A DNA stretch of 41,069 nucleotides from Bacteroidota bacterium (lineage in GTDB: Bacteria; Bacteroidota; Bacteroidia; Sphingobacteriales; Sphingobacteriaceae), in NCBI GenBank assembly GCA_013287375.1, contig JABDDX010000015.1:1-41069 (forward strand), given 5' to 3'. The notes beneath the pieces are model-generated. The model was not told the origin of the DNA, ran no database searches, and was given only the letters and a program-made list of their open reading frames with translations. Shown piece after piece: positions 8,597 to 15,954 of the stretch. Both the position numbers and the translations under genes were made by a program. The first letter of the stretch is position 1; each line of letters starts with the position of its first letter.

Positions 8597-9946
8597 CTTA
8601 CTGAAGATATTTTCTAACAGATCATCTGTTGTAACTGTCCCGGTGATCTCACCAAGATAATGCAGTGCTTGCTTGATATCTGTGGCTAAAAAGTCTGAGG
8701 TTATATTGCCGTCAATACCGTTTAATACCTTTATTAATGATTCTTCAGTTTTTTGAAGAGCTTCCAGATGGCGGATATTGGTTACAAGGGTTTCGTTGCC
8801 GGTCAGTTTGTCTTTTATAGCGGTATGATAAATTTTGTTTTTAAGGTCGTCGATATGGAATTTCTCTTTGGCGGAGATAACTACCGCTTGCTGACTATGA
8901 GGCAGGTTATCAATCTCTTCCTGAGATAAAAGATCAATTTTATTGGCTACCACTAACATCACTACACCAGGTTTTTGCAAGCTTTCGAGGTCTTGATTAA
9001 GTTCGGCCAAACTAATTTGCTGGGCATCGTAAACATAAACCAATAGCGCCGATTGGCTAATTTTTTCCATCGTGCGTTGAACGCCTATTTGCTCAATGGC
9101 ATCTGTCGCTTCGCGGATACCAGCAGTGTCTATCAGTCTAAAATTGATGCCGTGGATATTTAGCACCTCCTCTATCGTATCGCGTGTAGTACCCGGCAGG
9201 TGACTTACAATAGCTCTTTCCTCGTTTAACAAAGCATTTAGCAGCGTTGATTTCCCTGCATTTGGCCGACCTGCTATTACGGTATTTACACCCATTTTAA
9301 TGGCATTCCCTAGTTCAAAAGATTGAATTAATGAGCCTATAATCCGGGTAATATCGTGGGTTAATTTTTTAAGTTGATCACGGTTGGCGAATTCAACATC
9401 TTCTTCGGCGAAATCAAGTTCCAATTCAACTAAAGATGCAAAATTGACTAATTGCTCGCGCAACATTTTCAGTTGGTTACTGAATCCTCCGCGTAGTTGA
9501 TTTAAGGCCACTTGTTGTGATGCTTTGGAGTTGGACGCGATCAAATCGGCAACGGCTTCGGCCTGGGAAAGATCCATTTGGCCGTTTAAGAATGCGCGCA
9601 GGGTAAACTCACCTGCCTTTGCAGACCTTGCACCTTTTTTGATCAACAGTTTAATAATCGACTCAATAATGTATGCAGATCCATGGCAGGAAATCTCCAC
9701 CACATTTTCGCGGGTGTATGATCGCGGAGCAACAAACAAAGAAACCAAAACCTCATCCAAAACCAGATCATCATCAGCAATACTGCCAAAATGAATAGTG
9801 TGCGATTCCTGCCTGTTTAAATCCTTGCCTTTAAATACACTTTGCGCAATTGTAATAGCATCCGGGCCGGAAAGGCGTATAACGCCAATGGCTCCGCTTC
9901 CGGAGGGGGTGGCAAGGGCAACGATGGTTTCTTCTGTATTAGTCAT
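8579..9946 (-). CDS. mnmE: tRNA uridine-5-carboxymethylaminomethyl modification GTPase MnmE (TrmE)
   Basis: A 455-residue protein of normal family length. With MnmG it installs the carboxymethylaminomethyl group on the wobble uridine of certain tRNAs. The N-terminal folate-binding domain (about 1-120) starts [20 protein letters not shown]. The helical domain holds an inserted GTPase domain: P-loop GRPNAGKS (226-233), TTRDT (253-257), DTAG (273-276) and NKID. The C-terminal FCIGK motif (451-455) with the conserved Cys452 is intact. The neighbours, a nucleoid protein on the other strand and an integrase relic downstream, are not functionally related. The last codons coincide with an attachment-site-like sequence. 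Confidence 0.98.
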   Translation of the reverse strand: MTNTEETIVALATPSGSGAIGVIRLSGPDAITIAQSVFKGKDLNRQESHTIHFGSIADDDLVLDEVLVSLFVAPRSYTRENVVEISCHGSAYIIESIIKLLIKKGARSAKAGEFTLRAFLNGQMDLSQAEAVADLIASNSKASQQVALNQLRGGFSNQLKMLREQLVNFASLVELELDFAEEDVEFANRDQLKKLTHDITRIIGSLIQSFELGNAIKMGVNTVIAGRPNAGKSTLLNALLNEERAIVSHLPGTTRDTIEEVLNIHGINFRLIDTAGIREATDAIEQIGVQRTMEKISQSALLVYVYDAQQISLAELNQDLESLQKPGVVMLVVANKIDLLSQEEIDNLPHSQQAVVISAKEKFHIDDLKNKIYHTAIKDKLTGNETLVTNIRHLEALQKTEESLIKVLNGIDGNITSDFLATDIKQALHYLGEITGTVTTDDLLENIFSKFCIGK

Positions 9947-9958
9947 TGGGTCATTATA

Positions 9959-10040
9959 TTGTCTGAACCTGAATTCTTAGAATTTAATAATTAACAGAAT
10001 TGAATAAATCCATTAATTCAAAAAATTCCGGTTCAGACAA
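9959..10040. repeat. Palindromic intergenic repeat ending in TTGTCTGAACC / GGTTCAGACAA
   Basis: The outer arms TTGTCTGAACC (9959-9969) and GGTTCAGACAA (10030-10040) are perfect inverted copies, and the pairing continues inward through a GAATT/AATTC block with one offset. The A/T-rich centre contains several GAATT-like blocks. It fills the divergent space between mnmE and the nucleoid-associated protein gene. Elements with these ends occur widely in Sphingobacteriaceae genomes (recalled, not searched). Confidence 0.7.
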
Positions 10041-10130
10041 AAGTCGTGATTTAAGCGCAATGTTGCTGCCATAATTTTGTAAGTATAAATCGGTGGGCAT
10101 CGGGCAAAAAAGGCTAAATTCGCAACTAAT

Positions 10131-11189
10131 ATGGTAACTTTCTTTGAAGCTTCGCTCGATACAATTTCTGTCCATCACGTTGGTAATCCTTCGCATAATG
10201 AATTTTATGCTTTATCCGACAAGCCATTGGAGCTACAGGATGAGGTGATCCCTACCCTGCTGATGCAGTATTTTTTAAAGCCATTTGAAAAAGCGAACGA
10301 GGTTTACCACCTGATGCACAGCAGTGGTGACTTGAATTTAAACGAGCTGCATCATTTTGCCACGCAGGTATTTGAGGATAAGGAGAAGTTTCATGAAGTA
10401 TCGGAACAGATAACCAAATACCTGCACAAGGTATCTAATCACCCCAATATAAAAACCGGTGAGTTGTACGTGGTTTACTTTAATAAAGTGCAAATTGAGG
10501 GGAACCCGCTGGATGCTATCGGTATATTTAAATCGGAGAATAAGGAAACTTACCTGAAGGTTTATCCGCAGGATGGCGGCTTTAATGTAGATTATGAAGA
10601 GAATGCCATCAACATAAATAAACTGGATAAAGGTGTATTGATCTTCAATATTGAGAAAGAAAATGGCTACAAGGTAGTGGTTATCGATAAGAGCAACACC
10701 AGCCAGGAAGCAGCGGTTTACTGGAAGGATGATTTTTTACAATTGAAGATTCGTAACGACAGCTTTAACCAAACCAGCAACACTTTGGGTATTTACAAAA
10801 ACTTTGTAACCCAAAAACTGGATGATGAGTTCGAGATGAGTAAGGCTGATAAGATTGATCTGCTTAACCGGTCCATGAAGTATTTTAAGGAAAAAGAAAC
10901 CTTTGATATGGACGAGTTTGCGGGTGAAGTAATTGGGAACGAAAAAGCTATTGAATCGTTCAAAAACTTTAAGAGCCAGTACGAGCAGGAATTTGATTCG
11001 CCGATCGCTGATACATTTGAAATTTCGAACAACGCTGTAAAAAAACAGGCAAGGGATTATAAAAGTGTGCTAAAGCTGGATAAGAACTTCCATATTTATA
11101 TTCATGGTGATAAGGAGCTGATTGAGAAAGGCTTTGATGATGGCAGGGCGATGAATTATTATAAAGTTTATTTTAAAGAGGAAGCATAA
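10131..11189 (+). CDS. Nucleoid-associated protein, NdpA/YejK-like family
   Basis: A 352-residue protein resembling the 37-kDa nucleoid-associated protein family. Recognisable parts are the N-terminal ISVHHVGNPSHNEFY and LSDKPLELQDE, a middle segment GELYVVYFNKVQIEG with GIFKSENKETYLKV, and a C-terminal segment ending GFDDGRAMNYYKVYFKEEA. YejK of E. coli binds DNA and is part of the nucleoid; the role in Bacteroidota is not established. It is a single gene with a TAATTTTG box at 10072-10079 upstream that could be a minus-7 element, and an inverted repeat downstream that probably ends its transcript. The family call rests on recognition of sequence and length. Confidence 0.8.
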   Translation: MVTFFEASLDTISVHHVGNPSHNEFYALSDKPLELQDEVIPTLLMQYFLKPFEKANEVYHLMHSSGDLNLNELHHFATQVFEDKEKFHEVSEQITKYLHKVSNHPNIKTGELYVVYFNKVQIEGNPLDAIGIFKSENKETYLKVYPQDGGFNVDYEENAININKLDKGVLIFNIEKENGYKVVVIDKSNTSQEAAVYWKDDFLQLKIRNDSFNQTSNTLGIYKNFVTQKLDDEFEMSKADKIDLLNRSMKYFKEKETFDMDEFAGEVIGNEKAIESFKNFKSQYEQEFDSPIADTFEISNNAVKKQARDYKSVLKLDKNFHIYIHGDKELIEKGFDDGRAMNYYKVYFKEEA

Positions 11190-11205
11190 TCATGATTTTC
11201 CGGGT

Positions 11206-11273
11206 GTCATGCTGAGGTACTCGAAGCATGAGGGCTGGCCTTTATGCTTATGCTTCGAGTGCCTCAGCATGAC
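11206..11273. repeat. Inverted repeat of the GTCATGCTGAG family, probable bidirectional terminator
   Basis: The arms GTCATGCTGAGGTACTCGAA and its near-perfect inverted copy TTCGAGTGCCTCAGCATGAC face each other over a short loop. The element fills almost the whole gap between two convergent genes (stops at 11189 and 11282), where a hairpin would serve both transcripts. The same family with GTCATTCTGAG arms recurs elsewhere in the window. Confidence 0.75.
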
Positions 11274-11281
11274 CTCTTTTT

Positions 11282-11644
11282 CTACTTATCCTCAAAAGCC
11301 ATTCGCATAAATTTCAACACTTCTTCATTTACATCCTCTACACTATACATCCTGAAATGGTGGTTAAACTGTTGACTATCACCGGGTACTTGAGCTATTT
11401 TTTGGAAGCATAGATTATCGGGGTATTCTTGTTTGAATGGGAATACTACGTGTATAAAGTTTTTTCCTAATTGGGTTATCCAGGCAATCCTGCGGTGTGA
11501 ATTAGCAATACCGATCATGGTTTTGGCGAGATGTATGGTTACCGGGGCAAACTTCTGGTATTCATTGATAAAGTGATTGAAGAGCAATAGGGTTTGTTCG
11601 GATTTGCCGGAGAGGAAAGTGGAAAGGTCGTTATCTGGTTCCAT
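11282..11644 (-). CDS. DUF5655-like protein, function unknown
   Basis: A soluble 120-residue protein without signal peptide or membrane segment. It resembles small DUF5655 proteins: TLLLFNHFINEYQKFAPVTI, then KTMIGIANSHRRIAWITQLG and HFRMYSVEDVNEEVLKFMRM at the end. No catalytic motif is evident. It lies 85 bp downstream of the TIGR02757 gene on the same strand and may share its transcript. The family name is a recollection, and no function should be inferred from it. Confidence 0.65.
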   Translation of the reverse strand: MEPDNDLSTFLSGKSEQTLLLFNHFINEYQKFAPVTIHLAKTMIGIANSHRRIAWITQLGKNFIHVVFPFKQEYPDNLCFQKIAQVPGDSQQFNHHFRMYSVEDVNEEVLKFMRMAFEDK

Positions 11645-11729
11645 AATCTTTAAATATTATTAAAGATAACAACCAAACTTGCAAATAGTAGAAGATTTCT
11701 CCTCGTACCTCGTCGAAATGACAAGGGGG

Positions 11730-12569
11730 TTAGAACTTCTCTTCTATCCCTAAACCAAATAAGGCAAAATCATATTTTACCGGGTCTGTTGGGTCAAACT
11801 CTCTTAAACGTTGGGTGAGCTCGATGGCGGTTTGCCAGTCGGTTTGTTTGCGGGTGATGAGGTTGAGTTTGCGGGCTACACGGTCTACGTGCAGGTCGCA
11901 GGGCATGATGAGATCTGCGGGTTTTAGTTGGTTCCAGATGCCGAAGTCTACGCCGCAATCGTCTTTGCGTACCATCCAACGCAGGAACATGTTCAGCCGT
12001 TTGCATGTTGATTTTTGCGAGGGTGATGATACATGTTTTTTGGTACGATGCGGGAAATCGGGTAGGGAAAAGAAATAGGAACGAAAATGGTTGAGGGCAA
12101 TTTCTACCTGAGATTGTGTATTTACAAATTCTTTATTATCACTCAGAATGATAGTTTGGCTTGGGATGAACGCAGACTCTAATGAATCATGGTTTTCATA
12201 ATGATAACGAAAGAAAGCTATGAAATAGAGCGTATCAATATCATTAAAAGTGCGGTGCTTAAAATGAAGTAGCTTTTTAAGGTCGGTATCCTGGTGATTG
12301 ATGATGAAATCGTAAGGTGCACCACCCATCAAATCGATCAACTCCCTGCATTTGTTGATGATGGTAACCCGTTGCCCCCAGGCTAAAGTTGCCGCCCAGA
12401 AACCCATGATTTCGATGTCCTGCTTTTTGGTGAACAGGTGCGGGATAGAAACCGGATCATTGGTTATAAAACCCGGCTGGTTGTATTGGATGACTTTGGA
12501 ATCGAGGAAAAGCTTCAGCCCCCCACCCCCCTGAAGGGGGAGCTTTTGAAAATCAAGTTTGCTTTTCAT
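11730..12569 (-). CDS. TIGR02757 (DUF2400) family protein with a repeat-encoded N-terminal extension
   Basis: A 279-residue protein of the TIGR02757 family, function unknown. Family landmarks are YNQPGFITNDPVSIPHLF near residues 29-46, IMGFWAATLAWGQR, NKCRELIDLMGGAPYDFI, and near the C-terminus RLNMFLRWMVRKDDCGVDFG followed by CDLHVDRVARKLNL, reminiscent of the helix-hairpin-helix/DNA-glycosylase fold. It begins at the ATG at 12569. Residues about 6-18 (DFQKLPLQGGGGL) are encoded by a copy of a palindromic intergenic repeat (12515-12554), while family members, as I recall, usually begin near the LKLFLDSKV block. So the first 15 or so residues are probably a recent addition. It is the gene downstream of the cystathionine synthase. 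Confidence 0.85.
   Translation of the reverse strand: MKSKLDFQKLPLQGGGGLKLFLDSKVIQYNQPGFITNDPVSIPHLFTKKQDIEIMGFWAATLAWGQRVTIINKCRELIDLMGGAPYDFIINHQDTDLKKLLHFKHRTFNDIDTLYFIAFFRYHYENHDSLESAFIPSQTIILSDNKEFVNTQSQVEIALNHFRSYFFSLPDFPHRTKKHVSSPSQKSTCKRLNMFLRWMVRKDDCGVDFGIWNQLKPADLIMPCDLHVDRVARKLNLITRKQTDWQTAIELTQRLREFDPTDPVKYDFALFGLGIEEKF
12515..12554. repeat. C/G-rich palindromic repeat lying inside the TIGR02757 coding region
   Basis: The core CCCCCTGAAGGGGG is flanked on one side by CCCCCCA and on the other by AGCTTTTGAAAA. The same arrangement, in reverse complement, occurs at 13838-13877, including the TTTTCAAAAGC shoulder, so this is the same element family and not chance G/C richness. Its reading frame stays open and contributes N-terminal residues to the protein. 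Confidence 0.75.
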
Positions 12570-12579
12570 GGTTTAAATT

Positions 12580-12607
12580 ATTCCCCCTTCAGGGGGTTAG
12601 GGGGTTA
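12580..12607. repeat. C/G-rich palindromic repeat between metB and the TIGR02757 gene
   Basis: The core CCCCCTTCAGGGGG is followed by TTAGGGGGTTA. The last TTA is the reverse complement of the TAA stop of the cystathionine synthase gene, so the element abuts or supplies the stop codon. It occupies most of the 35-bp gap between the two genes. Confidence 0.75.
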
Positions 12608-13744
12608 GCTTAACGCTTGTTTCAAATCTTCTAATAAATCTTCAACATCCTCTACCCCTACGCTTAGGCGTAACAGGTTATCCACTACGCCGGCTTTGTC
12701 GCGTTCTGGTTTTGGTATGGAGCCGTGGGTCATGCTTACAGGGTGGTTAATCAGTGATTCCACACCGCCTAATGATTCGGCAAGGGTGAAAACTTTGAAA
12801 GATGATGCTACGCGGAATGTTTCTTTTAGATCAGCACCTTTTAATACGATAGAGATCATACCACCAAAATCCTTCATTTGCTTTTTAGCAACATCATGAT
12901 TAGGGTGATCGGTAAAGCCAGGCCAATATATTTTTTCGACTTTTGGATGCGTTTTTAAGAACTCTGCTATGATTCGGCCATTCTCGCAATGCGCTTTCAT
13001 ACGCAGGTGCAGGGTTTTTATGCCGCGCAGTACCAGGAAGCTATCCATAGGGCCCGGAGTGGCTCCGCAGGCATTATAAATGAACCATAGTTTCTTGTAG
13101 GTATCGTCGTCGTTCAGCATTAAAGCGCCCATTACCACATCGGAGTGACCGCCGATATATTTGGTAACCGAATGCATCACGATATCAGCACCCAAATCAA
13201 TCGGGTTTTGCAGGTATGGAGAAGCGAAGGTATTATCAACTACCAATTTCAGGTTTTTAGCTTTGGATATTTTAGCCACCGCCTCAATATCCACAATACG
13301 CATGGTTGGGTTAGTTGGTGTTTCTATCCAGATCAGCTTAGTATTTTCATTTACATACTGATTGATCAATTCAGGATCAGCCAGATCAATAAAATGAAAT
13401 TTGATGCCGTAGTTAGCGTATATTTTGGTGAAGATACGGTATGAACCACCGTAAAGATCGTTACCGGTAATTACTTCATCGCCCGGTGCCAATAGTTTCA
13501 TTACCGCATCGGTAGCGCCCATTCCGCTTGAAAAAGCCAGGCCGTACTTTGCATTTTCTAGTGCTGCCAAACAACTCTCTAATGCATGACGGGTTGGGTT
13601 TGTACCACGGGAATATTCATAGCCCAGGTTGTCGCCCGGCGATTTTTGCCAGTAGGTAGATGTTTGGTATATCGGCGTCATTACCGCGCCGGTTGATGGA
13701 TCGGGCTCCTGCCCTGCGTGTATTGCTTTAGTTGCGAATTTCAT
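12605..13744 (-). CDS. metB: Cystathionine gamma-synthase / trans-sulfuration PLP enzyme
   Basis: A 379-residue fold-type I PLP enzyme of the Cys/Met metabolism family, in the cytosol. Landmarks: TKAIHAGQEPDPSTGAVMTP at the N-terminus, YEYSRGTNPTR near 43-52, SSGMGA near 72-77, DNTFASPYLQNP with Asp170 (pyridine N contact), the PLP lysine in SVTKYIGGHSD (Lys195), and SLGGVESLINHP near the C-terminus. Whether it works as gamma-synthase (methionine synthesis) or gamma-lyase (cysteine synthesis) cannot be settled from sequence, and no other sulfur gene is nearby. It lies between proS and the TIGR02757 gene, with short gaps filled by palindromic repeats, so the three may be one transcript. Confidence 0.9.
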   Translation of the reverse strand: MKFATKAIHAGQEPDPSTGAVMTPIYQTSTYWQKSPGDNLGYEYSRGTNPTRHALESCLAALENAKYGLAFSSGMGATDAVMKLLAPGDEVITGNDLYGGSYRIFTKIYANYGIKFHFIDLADPELINQYVNENTKLIWIETPTNPTMRIVDIEAVAKISKAKNLKLVVDNTFASPYLQNPIDLGADIVMHSVTKYIGGHSDVVMGALMLNDDDTYKKLWFIYNACGATPGPMDSFLVLRGIKTLHLRMKAHCENGRIIAEFLKTHPKVEKIYWPGFTDHPNHDVAKKQMKDFGGMISIVLKGADLKETFRVASSFKVFTLAESLGGVESLINHPVSMTHGSIPKPERDKAGVVDNLLRLSVGVEDVEDLLEDLKQALS

Positions 13745-13772
13745 AACCCCCTCCGCCCCCTGAAGGGGGAAC
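13745..13772. repeat. C/G-rich palindromic repeat touching the metB start codon
   Basis: ACCCCCTCCGCCCCCTGAAG continues to GGGGAAC; the core CCCCCTGAAGGGGG is the same as at 12526-12539 and 12583-12596. It begins directly next to the ATG of metB, so it lies in the leader of that message and could affect ribosome access. Confidence 0.75.
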
Positions 13773-13821
13773 TTTTTGATTTGTGATGCTGTGTAGCATC
13801 TTGTTTACATTTTATTTAACA

Positions 13822-13877
13822 CCCTACCCCCCCTGTCGCTTTTCAAAAGCCCCCCCTTCAGGGGGCTGGGGGGTTAG
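13822..13877. repeat. C/G-rich palindromic repeat touching the proS stop codon
   Basis: A fuller copy of the family: CCCTACCCCCCCTG, then a GCTTTTCAAAAGC palindrome, then CCCCCCTTCAGGGGG and CTGGGGGGTTAG. The TTA at 13874-13876 is the reverse complement of the proS stop TAA, the same junction as at metB. This copy best shows the whole unit, including the TTTTCAAAAGC part that reappears inside the TIGR02757 gene. Confidence 0.75.
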
Positions 13878-15346
13878 TACGCCCTTGCGAACAGAACCCT
13901 TTGGATTGATGGCTTACCGGTTAGGATACATTTGCCTTCTTCTAGTTTGTTGTTCAAAGGTATGCAACGGATTGTTGCTTTAGTTTCATCTTTTATCTTT
14001 TGCTCGGTTTCCGGCGTACCATCCCAGTGTGCTGAAAGGAATCCCGGTTTTTCATCTAACAGGCGTTTGAATTCCTCATAGGTATCAACCTCAGTGGTAT
14101 TTTCCGCACGGAAAGTTGATGCTTTTTGGTAGATGTTTGTTTGAATATCTTCCAATAAAGCTTCAATATGTGCTGCTAAGCCCTCTTGGTTAACAGTTTC
14201 TTTGGTTTTGGTATCGCGACGGGCCAGTTCAACTGTACCGTTTTGCATATCGCGGCTGCCTATGGCAACACGTACGGGTACGCCTTTTAATTCGTATTCA
14301 GCGAATTTAGCTCCCGGGCGGTGGGTATCGCGTTTATCAAACTTAACAGAAATGTCTTTTGCTTTCAGCTCCTTGGTAAGGGCGTTAACAAAAGTTGTTA
14401 TGTTTTCCAGTTCTTCATCGTGCTTATAGATCGGCACAATTACTACCTGTATAGGCGCTAATTTTGGAGGTAATACCAAACCTGCATCATCAGAGTGCGC
14501 CATGATGAGCGCACCGATTAAACGGGTTGAAACACCCCATGAGGTAGCCCAAACATAATCAAGCTTGTTATCCTTTCCTGTAAATTTCACATCGAAAGCT
14601 TTGGCAAAATTCTGCCCTAAAAAATGAGATGTACCTGCCTGCAGGGCTTTGCCATCCTGCATTAAAGCTTCGATGCAATACGTATCCAAAGCGCCAGCAA
14701 AACGCTCATTTGGGGTTTTACGGCCTTTTACAACCGGTAATGCCATCCAGTTTTCGGCAAATTCAGAATATACTTCCAGCATTTGTTCGGTTTCGGCAAC
14801 TGCTTCATCAGATGTTGCGTGGGCGGTATGGCCCTCTTGCCATAAAAATTCGCTAGTACGCAGGAATAAACGGGTACGCATTTCCCAACGCATTACGTTG
14901 GCCCATTGGTTAACTAAAATAGGCAAATCGCGGTAGGATTGGATCCAGCCGCGGTAAGTATTCCAGATGATGGTTTCGGATGTTGGGCGGATGATCAGTT
15001 CTTCTTCTAATTTGGCATCTTCATCCACAATGATGTTACCATTGCCATCATTTTTAAGGCGATAATGGGTTACTACGGCACATTCCTTAGCAAAACCTTC
15101 TACGTGGCTTGCTTCTTTTGAGAAGAATGATTTTGGGATGAGCAGCGGGAAATAGGCATTACTGTGACCGGTGTCTTTGAACATCTTATCCAAAACAGCC
15201 TGCATTTTTTCCCAGATAGAATAGCCGTAAGGCTTAATGATCATGCAACCACGAACCGGTGAATATTCGGCCATGTCGGCTTTTATCACCAAATCATTAT
15301 ACCATTGCGAGTAATCTTCCTCTTTACTTATAACCCCTTTGCTCAT
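13874..15346 (-). CDS. proS: Proline--tRNA ligase, short (archaeal/eukaryotic-like) type
   Basis: This class II aminoacyl-tRNA synthetase charges tRNA-Pro. From the ATG at 15346 it is 490 residues and begins [20 protein letters not shown], the normal family start; an upstream ATG at 15385 would add 13 residues with no family match, so I reject it. Class II motifs are visible: [17 protein letters not shown], the motif 2 region [20 protein letters not shown], and a motif 3-like [20 protein letters not shown]. The anticodon-binding domain ([31 protein letters not shown]) and a C-terminal zinc-type domain ending in Tyr follow. There is no bacterial editing insertion, as in type 3 ProRS. The downstream gap to metB is a palindromic repeat. 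Confidence 0.96.
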   Translation of the reverse strand: MSKGVISKEEDYSQWYNDLVIKADMAEYSPVRGCMIIKPYGYSIWEKMQAVLDKMFKDTGHSNAYFPLLIPKSFFSKEASHVEGFAKECAVVTHYRLKNDGNGNIIVDEDAKLEEELIIRPTSETIIWNTYRGWIQSYRDLPILVNQWANVMRWEMRTRLFLRTSEFLWQEGHTAHATSDEAVAETEQMLEVYSEFAENWMALPVVKGRKTPNERFAGALDTYCIEALMQDGKALQAGTSHFLGQNFAKAFDVKFTGKDNKLDYVWATSWGVSTRLIGALIMAHSDDAGLVLPPKLAPIQVVIVPIYKHDEELENITTFVNALTKELKAKDISVKFDKRDTHRPGAKFAEYELKGVPVRVAIGSRDMQNGTVELARRDTKTKETVNQEGLAAHIEALLEDIQTNIYQKASTFRAENTTEVDTYEEFKRLLDEKPGFLSAHWDGTPETEQKIKDETKATIRCIPLNNKLEEGKCILTGKPSIQRVLFARAY

Positions 15347-15511
15347 TATCTTAAAAATAGAATTGTGAAAACGTATGAACGCCAAATTTAGAAATTTAAA
15401 CTTATTTAAGCGGATGTTTTAGCAAATGCATTTCGAGGTGGGTTGCACAGTTTTTGCTCAGCATTTCCTATCACCTTTAAGATTATAAATGCTTCGTTCC
15501 TTAGCAAAAAT

Positions 15512-15669
15512 ATTTTCGTTTTAATGAGATATTCTGTCCCGCTCATTGCCGCGGGGGCTACTACTTTTCTCTTGATAGAAAAGTAGCAAAAGATCAAGAC
15601 AGAAAAAACCTTCAACCCACAGGCCAGCTCCCGGCCCGGTTTTCTGTCGGGCGTTTGCGCGCTTTTTTA
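15512..15669. repeat. 150-bp intergenic repeat, copy 1 (pairs with 29108-29263)
   Basis: Aligns end to end with 29108-29263: both begin ATTTTCGTTTTAAT, share GCTCATTGCCGC, a hairpin made of a CTTTT..CTTGA block and its inverse AAAG..TCAAGAC, the segment AGCTCCCGGCCCGGTTTTC, GTCGGGC, and end TTTGCGC followed by a T run. Both lie directly beside a GTCATTCTGAG palindrome. Neither has a coding frame. Confidence 0.8.
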
Positions 15670-15680
15670 TTTCTCTATTT

Positions 15681-15769
15681 GTCATTCTGAGCGCAGCGAA
15701 GAATCTTCTTCGATCTGCATAGTTCGCTGTGCACGTTTCAGAAGATTCTCCGCTAAGCTCAGAATAACA
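15681..15769. repeat. GTCATTCTGAG palindrome, copy 1
   Basis: The left arm GTCATTCTGAGCGCAGCGAA with GAATCTTCT is mirrored by AGAAGATTCT and CGCTAAGCTCAGAATAAC, with a few mismatches. The centre contains GCATAGTTCGCTGTGCA. The same architecture occurs at 26876, 29019 and 33505. Confidence 0.8.
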
Positions 15770-15885
15770 TGGGGAGGATTTGCGTTAGGGATTGCAACGG
15801 ATACCGGCCTCGTGGCTAATGCCTGTGCAGTATGAGTGAAAAGCCCGGGCCGAAGGTAACGCTCAATTTTTTTTCATGCTCCGTT

Positions 15886-15946
15886 GACTCACCCGACTAC
15901 GCTACGCTGGTCGACCTCTCTTTCGCTGCGCGACAAAGAGGTGAAA
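15886..15946. repeat. ACTCACCCG-type repeat, copy 1
   Basis: GACTCACCCGACTACGCT is followed by GGTCGACCTCTCTTTCGC and GCGCGACAAAGAGGTGAA. It matches 18745-18803 almost base for base and more loosely 18903-18961 and 22273-22330. The inner part (ACCTCTCTTT and AAAGAGGT) can fold into a hairpin. It ends about 9 bp from the rhamnosidase stop. Confidence 0.75.
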
Positions 15947-15954
15947 AAGAAACT

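Larger units (their letters stand above)
15347..15954. other. Non-coding stretch between proS and the rhamnosidase gene, packed with repeats
   Basis: No convincing gene is present. The stretch holds the 150-bp repeat at 15512-15669, a GTCATTCTGAG palindrome at 15681-15769, and an ACTCACCCG-type element at 15886-15946. The rest (about 15770-15885) shows nothing I can name. Because proS reads away from it and the rhamnosidase reads into it, it holds the proS promoter and the rhamnosidase transcript end. Confidence 0.7.

Noticed and set aside
9984..10196. 70-codon open frame in the mnmE/nucleoid-protein gap
   Set aside because: It runs through the palindromic repeat and into the start of the opposite gene; no family resemblance.
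13745..13873. Possible SAM or other riboswitch in front of metB
   Set aside because: The leader consists of two C/G-rich palindromes and 50 bp of A/T-rich DNA; no SAM-box landmarks were seen.
15406..15615. 69-codon open frame
   Set aside because: Lies mostly in the 150-bp repeat, and copy 2 of the repeat does not keep the frame.
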